Below are positions 25,413 to 33,815 of a stretch of 47,185 nucleotides of DNA, piece by piece (within the stretch, counting starts at the first letter, position 1; every line of letters starts with the position of its first letter). Location: contig NZ_JBHULM010000045.1 of assembly GCF_042684485.1 (NCBI RefSeq), positions 1 to 47,185 of the forward strand. Reading direction: 5' to 3'. The DNA comes from Oceanihabitans gracilariae. GTDB lineage: Bacteria; Bacteroidota; Bacteroidia; Flavobacteriales; Flavobacteriaceae. The notes under the pieces are model-generated. The model was not told where the DNA came from, searched no databases, and saw only the letters and a list, made by a program, of their open reading frames with translations. Both the position numbers and the translations under genes were made by a program.

Positions 25413-25862
25413 ATGACAAAAATACTAATGGTTTGCCTTGGTAATATCTGTCGTTCTCCTTTGGCAGAAGGTATTTTACGCTCTAAACTTTCTAAACATC
25501 ATTATACTATTGATTCTGCAGGAACAGGAAACTATCATATTGGCGAATTACCTGACAAACGCTCTATAGAGGTTGCCTCTAAATACGGAATAGATATAAC
25601 CAACCAACGTGGCAGACAATTTTCTGTAACCGATTTTGATGTTTTTGATTACATTTATGTAATGGATAATTCTAACTTTAAAAATGTTGTAAAATTAGCT
25701 AGAAATGAAACGGATATAGCTAAAGTAAAACTTATTTTAAACGAAGTTTACCCAAACCAAAACTATGATGTTCCTGATCCTTATCATGATAGTAAACAAG
25801 GTTTTGAGAATGTTTTTAAAATGCTAGACGAAGCTACAGACGTCATTAAAGAAAAACTCTAA
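25413..25862 (+). CDS. Low-molecular-weight protein tyrosine phosphatase
   Basis: 149 residues. The P-loop CLGNICRS (Cys8 to Arg14) at the N-terminus and the general-acid Asp in VPDPYHDS (about residue 121) define the LMW-PTP family. It removes phosphate from tyrosines in cytoplasmic proteins; related bacterial enzymes often act in polysaccharide export control, but no such genes are near. It follows dnaA by 32 bases, so read-through from dnaA is possible. Confidence 0.93.
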   Translation: MTKILMVCLGNICRSPLAEGILRSKLSKHHYTIDSAGTGNYHIGELPDKRSIEVASKYGIDITNQRGRQFSVTDFDVFDYIYVMDNSNFKNVVKLARNETDIAKVKLILNEVYPNQNYDVPDPYHDSKQGFENVFKMLDEATDVIKEKL

Positions 25863-25873
25863 TAAAACTAAAC

Positions 25874-25890
25874 TACGCTCCTTCAGCGTA
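25874..25890 (+). terminator. Small hairpin after the phosphatase gene
   Basis: TACGCT / AGCGTA (6-bp stem, loop CCTTC). The T-rich tract is interrupted, so termination would be weak. Confidence 0.35.
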
Positions 25891-25944
25891 TTGGTTGTTA
25901 TTTTTTGTAACTTTATAAGAATCACATTCTTAAAAATGTATAGA

Positions 25945-27345
25945 ATGAAAACAATAACAACCATAATATTCGCTTTATTTTCACTTCTATGTTTTTCTCA
26001 AAATATAAATATAGAACTATTTTCTAACGGACTTACAAGTCCTGTAAACATAAAACACGCAGGAGATAACAGGCTTTTTGTTGCCGAAAAATCTGGAATT
26101 ATCAAAATAATAAATCCTAACGGAAGCATCGTTAGTACTCCTTTTTTAGACATACATACTTTAGTTACAGACTCTGGAAGCGAACAAGGCTTACTTGCTA
26201 TGGCATTTCATCCGGACTACCTTAACAATGGTTATGTATATGTAAACTATATTAACCATAATGGAGACACTGTAATTTCTAGATTTACAAGAAACACTAC
26301 AAATACAGCTGATGCAAACTCAGAATTAGAAATTTTAACCATTAGTCAACCATTTTCTAACCACAATGGTGGAGACATGCATTTTGGCTCTGATGGCTAT
26401 TTATATATCTCTACAGGTGATGGAGGTTCTGGTGGTGATCCAGGTAATAGAGCGCAAAACCTAACAACACTCTTAGGTAAACTACTACGAATAGATGTTA
26501 ACAACACCAATAATACTTTTAATTACGCTATTCCTGCAGACAATCCTTTTTATGGAGCTAGTGATGGTATTAAACAAGAAATTTGGGCTTATGGTTTACG
26601 CAACCCATGGAAATGGTCTTTTGATAGAGATACAGATGATATATGGATTGCAGATGTAGGACAAAACCTAATAGAAGAAATAAACATGGTTACAGGAGGA
26701 AGTTTAGCCGTAAATTATGGATGGCGTTGTTATGAAGGGAACGCAACATATAATACCTCAAACTGTCCGTCTTCAAGTAGCTTAACTTTTCCTGTCGCGC
26801 AATACTCGCACAGCAATGATGGCGCGTTTAAATGCTCTATTATAGGAGGATATAGATATAGAGGTACTGCACAACCAACACTACAAGGTTTATACTTTTT
26901 TGCAGATTATTGTAGTGATGAAATAGGCTACGTACAAACAAGCGAAAACTCTTTTAACCTTACATTTATTGATGCCTTTGATAACAATGGCTTTTCAGCA
27001 TTTGGCGAAGATATTAATGGAGAATTATACATTGCAGGACTTAACTCTGGAAGTATTTATAAAATAATTGATGCCGATTTAAGCACAGAAGAACAAAGTG
27101 TATTTAAGTTAAAAATATACCCAAACCCTACAAAGGATAGTTTAAATTTTGATTTTAGAAGCGCAACACAGCCAATTAAAGAAATTAATGTTTTTAATTT
27201 GCAAGGCAAACTAGTTAGAACTATTTTTAAACCAAACAATAGCATTACAACTATAGACACCAAAAAACTGCAAAGCGGCTTGTACTTAATTGAAGTTATT
27301 GCAGAAAATGGATCTATAAAAACAAGTAAATTTATTAAAGATTAA
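25945..27345 (+). CDS. Secreted glucose/sorbosone dehydrogenase-like beta-propeller with T9SS sorting domain
   Basis: 466 residues from ATG 25945 (another ATG, 25936, would add MYR). The signal peptide is MKTITTIIFALFSLLCFSQ. The central six-bladed propeller is of the GSDH (PQQ-dependent sugar dehydrogenase-like) family: FVAEKSGIIKI, GLLAMAFHPDY, HNGGDMHFGSDGYLYIS, GDGGSGGDPGNRAQN, AYGLRNPWKWSFDR and ADVGQNLIEEIN. The C-terminal ~75 residues are a T9SS type A domain with IYPNPTKDSLNF, VFNLQGKLVR and GLYLIEV. This is probably a surface-exposed or secreted oxidoreductase acting on sugars; cofactor and substrate are inferred from the family. Its stop overlaps the next start by one base. Confidence 0.88.
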   Translation: MKTITTIIFALFSLLCFSQNINIELFSNGLTSPVNIKHAGDNRLFVAEKSGIIKIINPNGSIVSTPFLDIHTLVTDSGSEQGLLAMAFHPDYLNNGYVYVNYINHNGDTVISRFTRNTTNTADANSELEILTISQPFSNHNGGDMHFGSDGYLYISTGDGGSGGDPGNRAQNLTTLLGKLLRIDVNNTNNTFNYAIPADNPFYGASDGIKQEIWAYGLRNPWKWSFDRDTDDIWIADVGQNLIEEINMVTGGSLAVNYGWRCYEGNATYNTSNCPSSSSLTFPVAQYSHSNDGAFKCSIIGGYRYRGTAQPTLQGLYFFADYCSDEIGYVQTSENSFNLTFIDAFDNNGFSAFGEDINGELYIAGLNSGSIYKIIDADLSTEEQSVFKLKIYPNPTKDSLNFDFRSATQPIKEINVFNLQGKLVRTIFKPNNSITTIDTKKLQSGLYLIEVIAENGSIKTSKFIKD

Positions 27346-28061
27346 TGGACAAAATTATTGGTAAACTATACCTTATACCTACAACCTTAGGAGATAATGC
27401 TCCTTTAGAAGTTTTACCTATTTCTGTAAAAAAAATTATAGAACAAGTAGATACGTTTATTGTAGAAAACGAAAAAACAGCAAGACGTTTTATAAAAAGT
27501 ATTCAACCTAAAAAACAACAATCTAGCTTAACCTTGTTTCCTTTAAACAAGTTTACAGACGCAGCAGAATTACCAAGCTATTTAGAACCTTGCTTACAAG
27601 GAAAAAATGTGGGCTTATTATCTGAAGCTGGTTGTCCTGGAGTAGCAGATCCTGGAGCAGATGTTGTAAAAATTGCACACCATAAAAACATACAAGTAGT
27701 TCCTTTAGTTGGTCCTTCGTCTATATTACTAGCAATAATGAGTTCTGGTATGAATGGACAAAGCTTTACTTTTAATGGCTATTTACCAATTGACAAAGCT
27801 GAAAGAAAACAAGAATTAAAAAAATTAGAACGTCTTTCTTTTGAAAAAAACCAATCGCAAATCTTTATTGAAACGCCTTACAGAAATAATAAAATGCTAG
27901 AAGTAATCTGCCAAACATTAAGTAATAATACAGATGTTTGTGTGGCTTGTGATATTACACTTAGCACAGAATACATAAAAACCAAAACGGTAAATGAATG
28001 GAAAAAAAATATGGTTGACCTTCATAAAAGACCAACCATTTTTATAATTCATAAAAGCTAA
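27345..28061 (+). CDS. RsmI-like SAM-dependent methyltransferase (tetrapyrrole methylase fold)
   Basis: 238 residues. It has the RsmI/CbiF fold: KLYLIPTTLGDNAP at the N-terminus, SEAGCPGVADPGADVV in the cofactor pocket, PLVGPSSILLAIMSSGMNGQ, and IFIETPYRNNKML. Canonical RsmI methylates C1402 of 16S rRNA (2'-O). This protein is shorter at the C-terminus than E. coli RsmI and may be the second, divergent paralogue that bacteroidetes carry, so I do not give a firm symbol. It shares one base with the previous gene (TAATG) and ends 4 bases before the convergent lysozyme-like gene. Confidence 0.8.
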   Translation: MDKIIGKLYLIPTTLGDNAPLEVLPISVKKIIEQVDTFIVENEKTARRFIKSIQPKKQQSSLTLFPLNKFTDAAELPSYLEPCLQGKNVGLLSEAGCPGVADPGADVVKIAHHKNIQVVPLVGPSSILLAIMSSGMNGQSFTFNGYLPIDKAERKQELKKLERLSFEKNQSQIFIETPYRNNKMLEVICQTLSNNTDVCVACDITLSTEYIKTKTVNEWKKNMVDLHKRPTIFIIHKS

Positions 28062-28085
28062 GCAACTAAACTATAGAAGTTGCTT
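28060..28085 (+). terminator. Terminator hairpin overlapping the ends of two convergent genes
   Basis: AAGCAACT / AGTTGCTT (28060-28067 and 28078-28085) is followed by TTGCTTTTTT. It covers the stop codons of the RsmI-like gene (plus) and of the lysozyme-like gene (minus), so its 3' arm is coding on the other strand. Confidence 0.65.
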
Positions 28086-28710
28086 TTGCTTTTTTATTTG
28101 CTTTTAATACAGAAGTATCATACCCTGAAAACTTTTTCATGTAGTATTTAATAGAGGTACCAAAGGCATCTTCAAAACCTACAGCACCATAACTTCTTAG
28201 GTATTTTTTAACGCTTCCTGGTCCTGCAAGATGTGCTGCAGCTAGTATACCAGACTCGGTTACTAGTACACCATTAATGGTCATACCATTAAAACGTTTA
28301 ATGTCTCTACGTAAAATCCACTTATTACGCTCTGCATTTGCTATAAATGCTTTTTCTTGTAATTCTGGATTTTGTAAAAATTGGTTTGGGTTATAAATAC
28401 CTATTAGTTTTAAAGTTTCTGCACCAAACTGGTATTTTCCTAAATACCCAAACTTATTAACGGTAAAGTAATCTCCTCTAGATTCTTTAAAAGCTAAAGC
28501 TTCTTTAAAACCTACAAATGACTTTCCTAATGTTGGTGTGAATTTTTGTTTTGGGGCATTATAAGCAAATACTCTATCAGAAACTTCAACTTTTGCAACT
28601 TCTTTTGTTTCTGGATGTAATAAAGCTATAAATGCTTCAGATGAAAACGAAAGTTTAAATAAAGTACAAATAGTTAGTAGTAACGCAAACTTGCTAATAT
28701 TTTTTATCAT
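28066..28710 (-). CDS. Exported lysozyme-like / transglycosylase-like protein
   Basis: 214 residues. The N-terminal signal sequence (about 1-23) is MIKNISKFALLLTICTLF. Residues ~65-190 look like a small lysozyme/transglycosylase fold: EALAFKESRGDY (a Glu in ESRG, the expected catalytic position), YLGKYQFGAETLKLIG, and AAAHLAGPGSVKKYLRSYG, resembling the GLYG and AAH elements of this superfamily. It probably cuts or binds peptidoglycan in the periplasm. Databases often label homologues as peptidoglycan-binding LysM proteins, but I do not see a LysM repeat. A minus-strand -7 box is at 28768-28775. Function is inferred. Confidence 0.68.
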   Translation of the reverse strand: MIKNISKFALLLTICTLFKLSFSSEAFIALLHPETKEVAKVEVSDRVFAYNAPKQKFTPTLGKSFVGFKEALAFKESRGDYFTVNKFGYLGKYQFGAETLKLIGIYNPNQFLQNPELQEKAFIANAERNKWILRRDIKRFNGMTINGVLVTESGILAAAHLAGPGSVKKYLRSYGAVGFEDAFGTSIKYYMKKFSGYDTSVLKANKKAKATSIV

Positions 28711-28767
28711 AACGAATAATTTTTCAGTAATAATTAATAGTAATAATCACATTAAATTTTCAGCCTG

Positions 28768-28775
28768 CAAATATA
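28768..28775 (-). promoter_or_regulatory. -7 box of the lysozyme-like gene
   Basis: Minus-strand TATATTTG, an exact TAnnTTTG match, 58 bases before the ATG at 28710. No clear -33 element. Confidence 0.45.
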
Positions 28776-28864
28776 CAACAAATTTTTTAAAACTGAAAAT
28801 CAGACGTTTACACGTTTCTAATTAAAAACTAGAAGGTTATCAATACTGCTAAAAAACAAATAGT

Positions 28865-29773
28865 TTAAAAATACATAGCATGGAACTTAATTCCGTTTTT
28901 ATTGTTTATTTCTACAGTAGGAAATGGTACTTTAATTACGTTTAAAATACTAAAAACAGATTTCAAGAAGTGTGAGTTTGTTTTTATTCTAGAAAAATCT
29001 ACATCTAAGCTTAAATAATATTGTCTTATTCTATCTTGTGGTACAAAAACACCTGAAACGGTTTCGTTTGTTCCTGCAAGCATTCCGTCTGCTCCATAAC
29101 CAAAAGCAAGGTTTAACCATTTTGGAATTTTTTCGTTTTTAAAAAAAGAATGCAGATTGGCACTTAGCCAATAGGTTTGTCCGTTATAATCTTTCAATAT
29201 TTCTTCTAGCAAGCCCTCTCCTAGTTTATCTGGTCTTTGTGAAGCATATTTAGTTTGATGAAAGGAGAATTTTAAAGTAAAGCGTTGTTCTTGCCAAAGT
29301 AATTCTTGACCTACAAAAAGTCCTGTTCCTGCAGCATTAGATAGCATATCTCCCCAAGAAAAGCCCCATTCTTTAGAGTACCCATCAAAAACCTCTACTA
29401 CAGTTAAAAACCCAAAACCTAAGGTAGCGCCATATAATAATTGATCTCTTTTACCTACACCACTCCAATGCAAAAGACTTGCTCCTGCACTACCAATTTG
29501 ATAAGAAGAAAACACATGCCCAAACTTATCCATTTGAAGCCATTCTTCATTATCATTAAGTGTATGCAATTTTGATTTCTCATAGTCTGCATACCATAAC
29601 TGGTTTAAACCAACTAAGGACAACCCAATTGCAGAAGCCTCTGTTATTACTAATGCATTTCTTCTTGGCTTATTTAAGGTATCACTTGGTGTAAGAAATG
29701 CATTAATTTTAGACTGTGCGCAAATAGTCGTTGTGGTGCATACTACTAATAGTAGATATAAAATATTTTTCAA
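28865..29773 (-). CDS. DUF2279 family exported protein
   Basis: 302 residues. A signal peptide (to about residue 19, ICAQ) opens the protein. The segments NQLWYADYEKSKLHTLND, MDKFGHVFSSYQIGSAG, WSGVGKRDQLLYGATLGFG, EVFDGYSKEWGFSWGDMLSN and AAGTGLFVGQELLW are characteristic of DUF2279, a predicted periplasmic or outer-membrane protein family with several short hydrophobic helices. The function is unknown. It starts 5 bases after mltG and is probably the last gene of the dapF-acetyltransferase-mltG-DUF2279 operon. Confidence 0.82.
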   Translation of the reverse strand: MKNILYLLLVVCTTTTICAQSKINAFLTPSDTLNKPRRNALVITEASAIGLSLVGLNQLWYADYEKSKLHTLNDNEEWLQMDKFGHVFSSYQIGSAGASLLHWSGVGKRDQLLYGATLGFGFLTVVEVFDGYSKEWGFSWGDMLSNAAGTGLFVGQELLWQEQRFTLKFSFHQTKYASQRPDKLGEGLLEEILKDYNGQTYWLSANLHSFFKNEKIPKWLNLAFGYGADGMLAGTNETVSGVFVPQDRIRQYYLSLDVDFSRIKTNSHFLKSVFSILNVIKVPFPTVEINNKNGIKFHAMYF

Positions 29774-29778
29774 AAGAA

Positions 29779-30822
29779 CTATTTATTTATACCTTGAGAA
29801 GACAAATAGCGTTGATATTCTCTAGCATTTGCGTTATGTTGCGCTAAGCTTTTTGCAAATTTATGAAAGCCTAATTTTTTAGCATCTGCACAAAAATACA
29901 AGTAGTTATGTTTTTCAGCATTTAAAACAGCATCTATAGCAGATATGTCTGGCATAGCTATAAGTCCTGGAGGTAATCCTAATTTTTTATACGTATTATA
30001 AGGAGATTCTATTTCTTTATGCACATTTAAAACACGTTTTATAATAGTGTTTTTATATTTTGGTAATTGGTATGCAGCAAACTTAAGCGTAGGATCTGCC
30101 TGTAATGGCATACCTATTCGTATTCTATTTAAATATACTCCTGCAATTCTTGGTTGCTCACTTGCTTGCTTAGACTCTTCATGTACTATAGAAGCTAAAG
30201 CCATTACTTCATCTTTTGTTAAATGTAATGCTTCTGCTTTTGCAACACGATTGGTATTCCAGAATCTATTATATTCTTTTAACATTCTATCTCTAAAAGT
30301 TTCAGCAGAAGAGTTCCAGAAAAACTCATAACTATTAGGAATATACATACCTAAAGCTGTAGCTTTAGAAAAACCATTTTTTTGTAAAAAAGCGTTATCT
30401 GTCATAGCCTGTAATAAGCTTAAACTATCTGCTTCAATTTGTGTAGCTATTCTTCCTGCTAATTTTTCAATAGTTTCCTGATTATTAAAAGCTATTTTAA
30501 TTGGTAAGTTGTTACTGCGTATAGAATTTATAATATCATTATTATTCATTCCTTTTTTAATCACAAATCTTCCTGCTTTAAGGTTTGTGTTGTATTTCTT
30601 CTTTTCTGCTAAAGCATCAAAAGCATCTATATCTTTTAATAATGGTATTAACTGTTCTCTTACATCATTATAACTTGCATCACTAGAAACATAGATATAG
30701 GCTTCTTCATTATTAAAGGCTGTATTAACCTTAAACATGGCATTATACACAAAGTTTGCAAAAAAAGCAGCTACAATTAATCCTATTATAGCTATGGCTA
30801 GAAGTATTTTTTTAAAGTACAT
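29779..30822 (-). CDS. mltG: Endolytic murein transglycosylase MltG
   Basis: 347 residues. There is one N-terminal membrane anchor (residues 5-28) and a periplasmic YceG/MltG domain. A LysM-like subdomain lies at about 40-110 (AYIYVSSDASYNDVREQL). The catalytic core has GMYIPNSYEFFWN, then the active-site Glu near residue 215 in SIVHEESKQASEQPRIAGVY, followed by LNRIRIGMPLQADPTL, SPYNTYKKLGLPPGLIAMPD and the YLYFCADA motif. It cuts growing glycan strands internally and sets strand length. It directly follows the acetyltransferase gene with no gap. Identification is secure. Confidence 0.95.
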   Translation of the reverse strand: MYFKKILLAIAIIGLIVAAFFANFVYNAMFKVNTAFNNEEAYIYVSSDASYNDVREQLIPLLKDIDAFDALAEKKKYNTNLKAGRFVIKKGMNNNDIINSIRSNNLPIKIAFNNQETIEKLAGRIATQIEADSLSLLQAMTDNAFLQKNGFSKATALGMYIPNSYEFFWNSSAETFRDRMLKEYNRFWNTNRVAKAEALHLTKDEVMALASIVHEESKQASEQPRIAGVYLNRIRIGMPLQADPTLKFAAYQLPKYKNTIIKRVLNVHKEIESPYNTYKKLGLPPGLIAMPDISAIDAVLNAEKHNYLYFCADAKKLGFHKFAKSLAQHNANAREYQRYLSSQGINK

Positions 30823-31347
30823 TTATTTATTAATGAGTTGAAAAATATATTCGTTTTTAAATTGATTGTTGACTAAATTCCAGTCTTTTTTTAATCCTAT
30901 TTCTTGAAACCCTTGATTGGTAAAAAGAGCTATGCTTGCTTTGTTTCCTTCTGAAATATTACAATACAGTTGGTGCATATCTAAATGGGTAAAGCAATAG
31001 TTAACCAATAAATTTAAGGCTTCTTTTCCAAAACCTTTTTGCCTATTTGCTGTTTCTTTTACTAAAATACCAATTCCTGCTCTTCGGTTTTTAACATCAA
31101 AATCAAAAACATCAATCATACCAAGTGCCTCATCATCATAACTAGAAATTACTAGTCTTAACTGTTTTACTTCGTAAATATCTTTATGTGCATGCTCTAA
31201 GTATTGTTTGATTAAATATTTAGAATACGGAGTTATGGTATTGCTAATTTCCCAAATGCTTTCATCGTTTTCAATAGTATGAATAAACGCTAAATCTTCG
31301 GGTTCTAGAGCACGTAAGTAAATATGTTCACCTTTTAATGTAATCAT
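30823..31347 (-). CDS. GNAT-family acetyltransferase, RimJ/RimL-like
   Basis: 174 residues. The RimJ/RimL-type start is LKGEHIYLRALEPEDLAFIH. Motif A is GIGILVKETANRQKGFGKEAL (RQKGFG loop, about residues 107-112), and motif B is NKASIALFTNQGFQEIG. It probably acetylates an amino group of a protein or small molecule; SpeG-type spermidine acetyltransferases also look similar. Its ATG overlaps the dapF stop by 4 bases and its stop touches the mltG start, so it belongs firmly to the dapF-mltG operon. Confidence 0.85.
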   Translation of the reverse strand: MITLKGEHIYLRALEPEDLAFIHTIENDESIWEISNTITPYSKYLIKQYLEHAHKDIYEVKQLRLVISSYDDEALGMIDVFDFDVKNRRAGIGILVKETANRQKGFGKEALNLLVNYCFTHLDMHQLYCNISEGNKASIALFTNQGFQEIGLKKDWNLVNNQFKNEYIFQLINK

Positions 31348-32120
31348 GAAATGCTACCTTTAAAAACTTGTTTAGCAGGACCAATTAACCAGATATCTTG
31401 GTATGCTTCGCCTTTTTTAACAAAAGACACTTGTAGCTCTCCTCCTTGTACCTGTAGGTTAATTAGATTTTTTTCGGTTTCCCCTATATAATGCATAGCA
31501 ATAGCTACAGCTGTCACTCCTGTTCCGCAAGATAAGGTTTCATCTTCAACACCACGTTCGTAAGTTCTAACTGCAAACGTAGAATCGTTAATTTTAGAAA
31601 CAAAGTTTACGTTAGTTCCTGCTTCACCATAAGGGTTTCCATATCTAATTTTTGCTCCTTCGGTTTTAATATCAAAGGTTTTTAAATGCGCTTCTTTTTG
31701 TACATGGTGTGGAGAACCTGTATTTAAGAAAATATGATTGGTATGTTTTTCTACCAAATCTACATTTTGCATGTGTAGTTTTATTATATCGCCTTCAATG
31801 ATAGCATCATGCATACCATCAATAGCTTCAAAAGTAGCATGATCTTTTACAATGTTTAAAAATTTAGCAAAGGCTACTATGCATCTTCCTCCATTTCCAC
31901 ACATGGTGCTTTCATTTCCGTCGGCATTGTAATACACCATTTTAAAATCTGCAGTTTCATGGTTTTCAAGTAATATCAATCCGTCGGCTCCAATACCAAA
32001 ACGTCTATCACATAAAAACGCTACTTTTTGCGTGTCTTTTTTATTGAAAGTTTTTAAACGATTGTCTATCATTACAAAATCGTTTCCTGTGCCTTGATAT
32101 TTATAAAAAGTATGTGTCAT
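31344..32120 (-). CDS. dapF: Diaminopimelate epimerase
   Basis: 258 residues. It interconverts LL- and meso-diaminopimelate for peptidoglycan and lysine. The catalytic cysteine pair is Cys74 in MCGNGGRC and the second Cys in SCGTGVTAVA (about residue 202). The substrate-binding KYQGTGNDFVMID (about 7-19) and GNPYGEAGTNVNF are also present. It is first in the operon with an acetyltransferase and mltG. The -7 box is at 32140-32147. Identification is secure. Confidence 0.97.
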   Translation of the reverse strand: MTHTFYKYQGTGNDFVMIDNRLKTFNKKDTQKVAFLCDRRFGIGADGLILLENHETADFKMVYYNADGNESTMCGNGGRCIVAFAKFLNIVKDHATFEAIDGMHDAIIEGDIIKLHMQNVDLVEKHTNHIFLNTGSPHHVQKEAHLKTFDIKTEGAKIRYGNPYGEAGTNVNFVSKINDSTFAVRTYERGVEDETLSCGTGVTAVAIAMHYIGETEKNLINLQVQGGELQVSFVKKGEAYQDIWLIGPAKQVFKGSIS

Positions 32121-32139
32121 TAAATAGAAATTATTACGA

Positions 32140-32147
32140 CAAATATA
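32140..32147 (-). promoter_or_regulatory. -7 box of the dapF operon
   Basis: Minus-strand TATATTTG, an exact match to TAnnTTTG, 20 bases before the dapF ATG, so the leader would be very short. The -33 region has only CTG. Confidence 0.5.
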
Positions 32148-32259
32148 GTGATATTAAACTGTATTTTCAGGTGTTAAATACGCGTTAAAGTTGATTTTCT
32201 TAAACAACAATTTTTTAATTTTAATCGTTAACCTTTTTATACTAAACATATATATTATT

Positions 32260-33675
32260 ATGAAAAAGATTTTATCTATATTATTCGTTTCGGCATTAGG
32301 AGGAGCAATAACTTTAGGTGCCTACAAAATTTTTATTGAAAAGAACCAAGATGTTGCGATACAAAATAAACAAGAGCAACCTTTTTCTTTTCCGGTAAGT
32401 CACCAAACTACAAACGCTAATTTTATTCCAGATACAGATGTAAGTTTTGCTGCTGCTGCAGAAAAAACTGTACATACAGTAGTACACGTAAAAAACACTA
32501 CAGTAAGCAGTGGCCAAATGACATTTGAAGATTTATTTTTTGGAAGACAAAGCCAACGTGCGCAAGTTGGTACTGGTTCTGGAGTAATTATTTCGCCAGA
32601 TGGTTATATTATCACTAACAATCATGTTATTGCTGGTTCAAGAGCACTTACTGTTACCTTAAATAATAATAAAACTTATGAGGCTAAAATTATTGGTGCA
32701 GATGAAAAAACAGATATTGCTTTAATTAAAGTAGAAGCAGATGAAGAATTACCATTTACTACTTTTGGTGATAGTGACCAAGCTAAAATTGGCGAATGGG
32801 TTTTAGCGGTTGGTAATCCGTTTAACCTAACTTCTACAGTTACTGCAGGAATTATTAGTGCAAAGTCTAGAGATTTATCCGGTTTAAGCAACCAGTCTTT
32901 TATACAAACCGATGCTGCTGTTAATCCTGGTAATTCTGGTGGAGCACTTGTAAATACTAATGGAGATTTAATTGGTATTAATACAGCCATTACATCACAA
33001 ACAGGCTCTTATATTGGTTATTCTTTTGCAGTACCTAGTAATATTGCTAAAAAAGTGGTGCAAGATATTATGGAATTTGGTAATGTACAAAACGGAATTT
33101 TAGGTGTTTCTGGAGGTTCTATTAGTGCTGGTTATGCCGAAAAATTTGGACTTAACACCACAGAAGGTTTCTATATTGAAGAAGTTGAAGAAGATTCTGG
33201 AGCTGATATTGCTGGATTAAAAAGTGGCGATATTATTAAAAAATTAGAAAATATTGAAATCAAAAAGTTTTCTGATTTAAAAGGATTTTTAAATTCTAAA
33301 AGTCCTAATGATGTTGTAAACGTAACCGTTTTAAGAGATGGAGAACAAAAAGTATTTGCGGTTACATTACGTAAAAACGAAACACTAACGGTTCCTATTA
33401 TAGGTGTTATTAAAAATGCAAAACCTAAAGATCTTAAAAAATATAAAACAGAAAACGGAGTAAAAATTGCTAGATTAACCAATAATAAAAATTATTTAAG
33501 CTATTGGATAAATAATGGTGTGCAAGTAGGTGATATTATTACAGCTATTAATGATACTAAAGTAAATAGTATTGATGATGTGCAAACCATATTAAAAAAC
33601 AGACATACCAATGATTTACTACGTATAGAACTAATAAATTCTAAAGGAGAAAAAGAACGATATAACTTTAGATAG
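32260..33675 (+). CDS. HtrA/Do-family periplasmic serine protease
   Basis: 471 residues from ATG 32260; the N-terminus MKKILSILFVSALGGAITLG is a signal anchor. An in-frame TTG at 32191 would bury it. The trypsin-like triad is His122 (TNNHVIAG), Asp152 (KTDIALIKV) and Ser226 (NPGNSGGAL). Two PDZ domains follow, about 270-370 (VEEDSGADIAGLKSGDIIKKL) and 395-465 (GVQVGDIITAINDTKVNS), as in DegP/DegQ. It degrades or refolds damaged envelope proteins. It diverges from dapF and ends in a terminator at 33703-33733. Whether it is the DegP or DegQ equivalent cannot be told from sequence. Confidence 0.95.
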   Translation: MKKILSILFVSALGGAITLGAYKIFIEKNQDVAIQNKQEQPFSFPVSHQTTNANFIPDTDVSFAAAAEKTVHTVVHVKNTTVSSGQMTFEDLFFGRQSQRAQVGTGSGVIISPDGYIITNNHVIAGSRALTVTLNNNKTYEAKIIGADEKTDIALIKVEADEELPFTTFGDSDQAKIGEWVLAVGNPFNLTSTVTAGIISAKSRDLSGLSNQSFIQTDAAVNPGNSGGALVNTNGDLIGINTAITSQTGSYIGYSFAVPSNIAKKVVQDIMEFGNVQNGILGVSGGSISAGYAEKFGLNTTEGFYIEEVEEDSGADIAGLKSGDIIKKLENIEIKKFSDLKGFLNSKSPNDVVNVTVLRDGEQKVFAVTLRKNETLTVPIIGVIKNAKPKDLKKYKTENGVKIARLTNNKNYLSYWINNGVQVGDIITAINDTKVNSIDDVQTILKNRHTNDLLRIELINSKGEKERYNFR

Positions 33676-33702
33676 TATAATTATAAAAACCATTTTACCA
33701 CT

Positions 33703-33733
33703 AACGCTCTAGTATTTTCTAGGGCGTTTTTAT
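33703..33733 (+). terminator. Intrinsic terminator of the HtrA gene
   Basis: AACGCTCTAG / CTAGGGCGTT (one G-T pair, 10 bp) with loop TATTTT, then TTTATTTT. It lies 28 bases past the stop. Confidence 0.88.
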
Positions 33734-33771
33734 TTTATTAAAAATTAGTTACGAAAACGTTTGAAATATGT

Positions 33772-33779
33772 TACTTTTG
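33772..33779 (+). promoter_or_regulatory. -7 box of the GAPDH gene
   Basis: TACTTTTG is an exact TAnnTTTG match; a TTA at 33749-33751 stands close to the -33 position. It is 37 bases before the ATG at 33816. Confidence 0.55.
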
Positions 33780-33815
33780 CAAAAAATTTAACAACACAAT
33801 TAAAATATTTTAACA

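Noticed and set aside
25891..25944. TTG start of the sugar dehydrogenase
   Set aside because: A normal signal peptide begins at ATG 25945 or 25936.
32191..32259. TTG start of the HtrA protease
   Set aside because: The ATG at 32260 gives a normal signal sequence; the extra residues are intergenic AT-rich DNA.
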